5,555 nucleotides of DNA, taken from NCBI GenBank assembly GCA_002793885.1, contig PFEG01000043.1, positions 1 to 5,555 on the forward strand. The letters are read 5' to 3'. Position 1 is the first letter of the stretch. Every line of letters starts with the position of its first letter. The stretch is from Candidatus Saccharibacteria bacterium CG10_big_fil_rev_8_21_14_0_10_47_8 (GTDB lineage: Bacteria; Patescibacteriota; Saccharimonadia; Saccharimonadales; UBA10212). Positions 4,397 through 5,555 of the stretch are shown one piece after another. The notes under the pieces are model-generated. The model searched no databases and was not told where the DNA came from. It saw nothing but the letters and a program-made list of their open reading frames with translations. A program made the translations under genes and the position numbers.

Positions 4397-5243
4397 TGAG
4401 TGGCTCAGGCGAGCAACGGAAATACTAAAAAATAGCAATGTCGGGACAGCGCGGTTGGACACGCTGGTTTTATTGGAGGACGCTACCGGCAAGGAACGCG
4501 GCTGGCTGTTGGCCCACCCCGAAGCAGACCTTGGCAAACTGCTTATGCTACAAGGATTATCCTTGCAGCAACTCGAGGCTAAAGTTAAACAGAGGGCCAG
4601 ACATGAACCGCTGGCTTATATCCGTGGTAAAACCGAGTTTTACGGCCGGGAGTTTATAATAAATAAGGATGTCTTAGAGCCCCGTCCCGAGTCCGAAACC
4701 ATAATTACCCTCCTAAAAACCCTACTACACCACAAATCCCCAATTTCCAAGGAGGCTCCTTGGAAATTGATAGATGTGGGGACGGGATCTGGGGCTTTGG
4801 CTACTACAGCTAAGTTAGAAGTTGCCGGTGCTGAAGTTATAGCTACTGATATCGACCCAAAGTGTCTTGTCGTTGCCAAAAAAAATGCCCAGAGGCTTGG
4901 TGCAGAAGTTAAGTTTTTTAAAGGTAATTTGCTTGAGCCTATATACACTCTACTCACTACCCCCTACCTGCTACTCTGCAACCTGCCCTACGTACCCGAC
5001 GATTATCAGCTGAACAGCGCAGCTATGAACGAACCCAGGACCGCAATCTTTGGCGGCCCTGATGGCCTGGACCTATACCGCCACCTTTTCGAGCAAATAG
5101 ATTCTTTGCCCACCAAGCCACAGTATGTTTTGACTGAAAGCCTACCACTACAACACAAAAACTTAGCGACAATCGCCAAAAAACATGGCTACAAATCCGC
5201 ACGCACCACCGACTTCATCCAGGTCTTCGAAATACTTAACTAG
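4386..5243 (+). CDS. prmC: Release factor glutamine methyltransferase
   Basis: PrmC (HemK) uses S-adenosylmethionine to N5-methylate the GGQ glutamine of release factors, raising termination efficiency. The 285-residue product has the N-terminal helical substrate-binding domain (about 1-85), then EPLAYIRGKTEFYG and LEPRPESE. The SAM-binding motif DVGTGSGA lies at 130-137, and TDIDP is the acidic ribose-binding loop. NLPYVPDD sits at 199-206, and EPRTAIFGGPDGLDLY follows. Most bacterial PrmC enzymes have NPPY; here it is NLPY, with Asn199, Pro201 and Tyr202 kept. The segment between PRP and the SAM motif is about seven residues longer than in E. coli and is encoded partly by a perfect palindrome (4741-4769). 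The start overlaps the end of prfA by 11 bp with no separate ribosome binding site. It stops with TAG directly against the stop of the converging gene. Confidence 0.94.
   Translation: MKVDEWLRRATEILKNSNVGTARLDTLVLLEDATGKERGWLLAHPEADLGKLLMLQGLSLQQLEAKVKQRARHEPLAYIRGKTEFYGREFIINKDVLEPRPESETIITLLKTLLHHKSPISKEAPWKLIDVGTGSGALATTAKLEVAGAEVIATDIDPKCLVVAKKNAQRLGAEVKFFKGNLLEPIYTLLTTPYLLLCNLPYVPDDYQLNSAAMNEPRTAIFGGPDGLDLYRHLFEQIDSLPTKPQYVLTESLPLQHKNLATIAKKHGYKSARTTDFIQVFEILN
4741..4769. repeat. Perfect 14-bp inverted repeat inside prmC
   Basis: CAATTTCCAAGGAG (4741-4754) is followed by a single G and then by its exact reverse complement CTCCTTGGAAATTG (4756-4769). In frame it contributes to SPISKEAPWKL, the linker just before the SAM-binding motif. 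As RNA it would form a stem of about 13 bp with a three-base loop. The element begins and ends sharply, since the flanking bases do not pair. Chance occurrence of so long an exact repeat at this spacing is very unlikely. Confidence 0.9.
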
Positions 5244-5495
5244 TCAAGCAGTATTGCTGTTATTGCTCTTGCTACGCTCGGATTTTGTAGTTAAAGCATC
5301 CCCAGATTCGGTTTCTAGAATTACAATCTGCCCAGTACCTTCCATAAGTGCGGCTCGAGCCGCGTCCGACATATATGGTTCGGTGTTACCCATTTCCTTG
5401 CGAGTAGGATTTGGCCCAGTTACAGCACCAAGCTCATCCTGATGCCCGGTTTGCGTGTCTGGTACCAGCTCAGAACCTAAGTTTTTCTCAGCCAT
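5244..5495 (-). CDS. Small hydrophilic protein of unknown function
   Basis: I do not recognise this 83-residue protein. It begins MAEKNLGSELVPDTQTGHQD, has a central stretch with YMSDAARAALMEGTGQIVILE, and ends in a Ser/Asn/Lys-rich tail. It contains no cysteine, no signal peptide and no membrane segment. It is rich in Glu, Asp, Thr, Ser and Gly, so it is probably largely disordered apart from a short helix and strand in the middle. Support that it is real comes from a well-spaced promoter directly upstream and a plausible coding composition with no other gene on this stretch. There is no Shine-Dalgarno; the start lies about where transcription should begin, so a leaderless mRNA is expected. 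Its TGA stop abuts the TAG of prmC with no gap. Confidence 0.6.
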   Translation of the reverse strand: MAEKNLGSELVPDTQTGHQDELGAVTGPNPTRKEMGNTEPYMSDAARAALMEGTGQIVILETESGDALTTKSERSKSNNSNTA

Positions 5496-5503
5496 GATAT
5501 CTA

Positions 5504-5532
5504 ATTATACCTTAGCTATAGGAGGTGGACAA
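5504..5532 (-). promoter_or_regulatory. Promoter of the small unknown gene, leaderless arrangement
   Basis: On the minus strand TTGTCC (5532-5527) and a perfect TATAAT (5509-5504) are 17 bp apart. Only eight bases separate the -10 box from the ATG at 5495, so transcription would begin at or within a base or two of the start codon. The remaining bases to the right edge (5533-5555) show no feature I can support. Confidence 0.7.
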
Positions 5533-5555
5533 AGTCACTCATACCACTCCAGTGA

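Noticed and set aside
1..5555. UGA recoded as glycine, as in some Candidate Phyla Radiation lineages
   Set aside because: prfA ends in TGA at the expected length and none of the recognised core genes contains an in-frame TGA, so the standard bacterial code fits.

Overview
This 5.5 kb window carries bacterial core translation genes in two divergent blocks. The sequence suggests a member of the Candidate Phyla Radiation (Patescibacteria), plausibly Saccharibacteria-like, but that is inference. The reasons are: tsf is followed directly by frr with no pyrH between them, EF-Ts is the short 196-residue form, several starts look leaderless, and PrmC has NLPY where most bacteria have NPPY. TGA acts as an ordinary stop (prfA ends in TGA), so the UGA=Gly code of Gracilibacteria/SR1 is not in use.

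Minus strand, positions 1-2114: a promoter at 2086-2114 drives a roughly 165-nt leader that can fold into a closed structure, then rpsB (ribosomal protein S2), then an AT-rich spacer built of degenerate 7-bp repeats in inverted orientation, then tsf (EF-Ts), then the first 97 codons of frr (ribosome recycling factor), which runs off the left edge.

Plus strand, positions 2127-2800: a second promoter lies back to back with the rpsB promoter. It leads through a strong Shine-Dalgarno into a GC-rich reading frame (2201-2713) that I do not recognise. Its coding signal moves to another frame at about 2375-2385 and returns at about 2650, so it reads as a decayed or frameshifted gene in an otherwise intact neighbourhood. 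Hairpins follow it.

Plus strand, positions 2808-5243: a near-consensus promoter (TTGACC, 17 bp, TATAAT) precedes rpmE (zinc-free bL31 with a long basic tail), then prfA (RF1) and prmC (the RF1/RF2 glutamine methyltransferase), the last two overlapping by 11 bp. RF1 and its modifying enzyme are therefore co-translated. Inside prmC is a perfect 14-bp inverted repeat with a one-base centre, in the linker before the SAM-binding motif.

Positions 5244-5555: a small hydrophilic protein of unknown function converges on prmC, with the two stop codons directly adjacent. Its promoter sits so close to its ATG that the mRNA should be leaderless. The most unusual parts of the window are the frameshifted GC-rich gene, the palindrome inside prmC, the rpsB leader and the heptad-repeat hairpin between rpsB and tsf. 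I see no CRISPR array, transposase, tRNA or rRNA.
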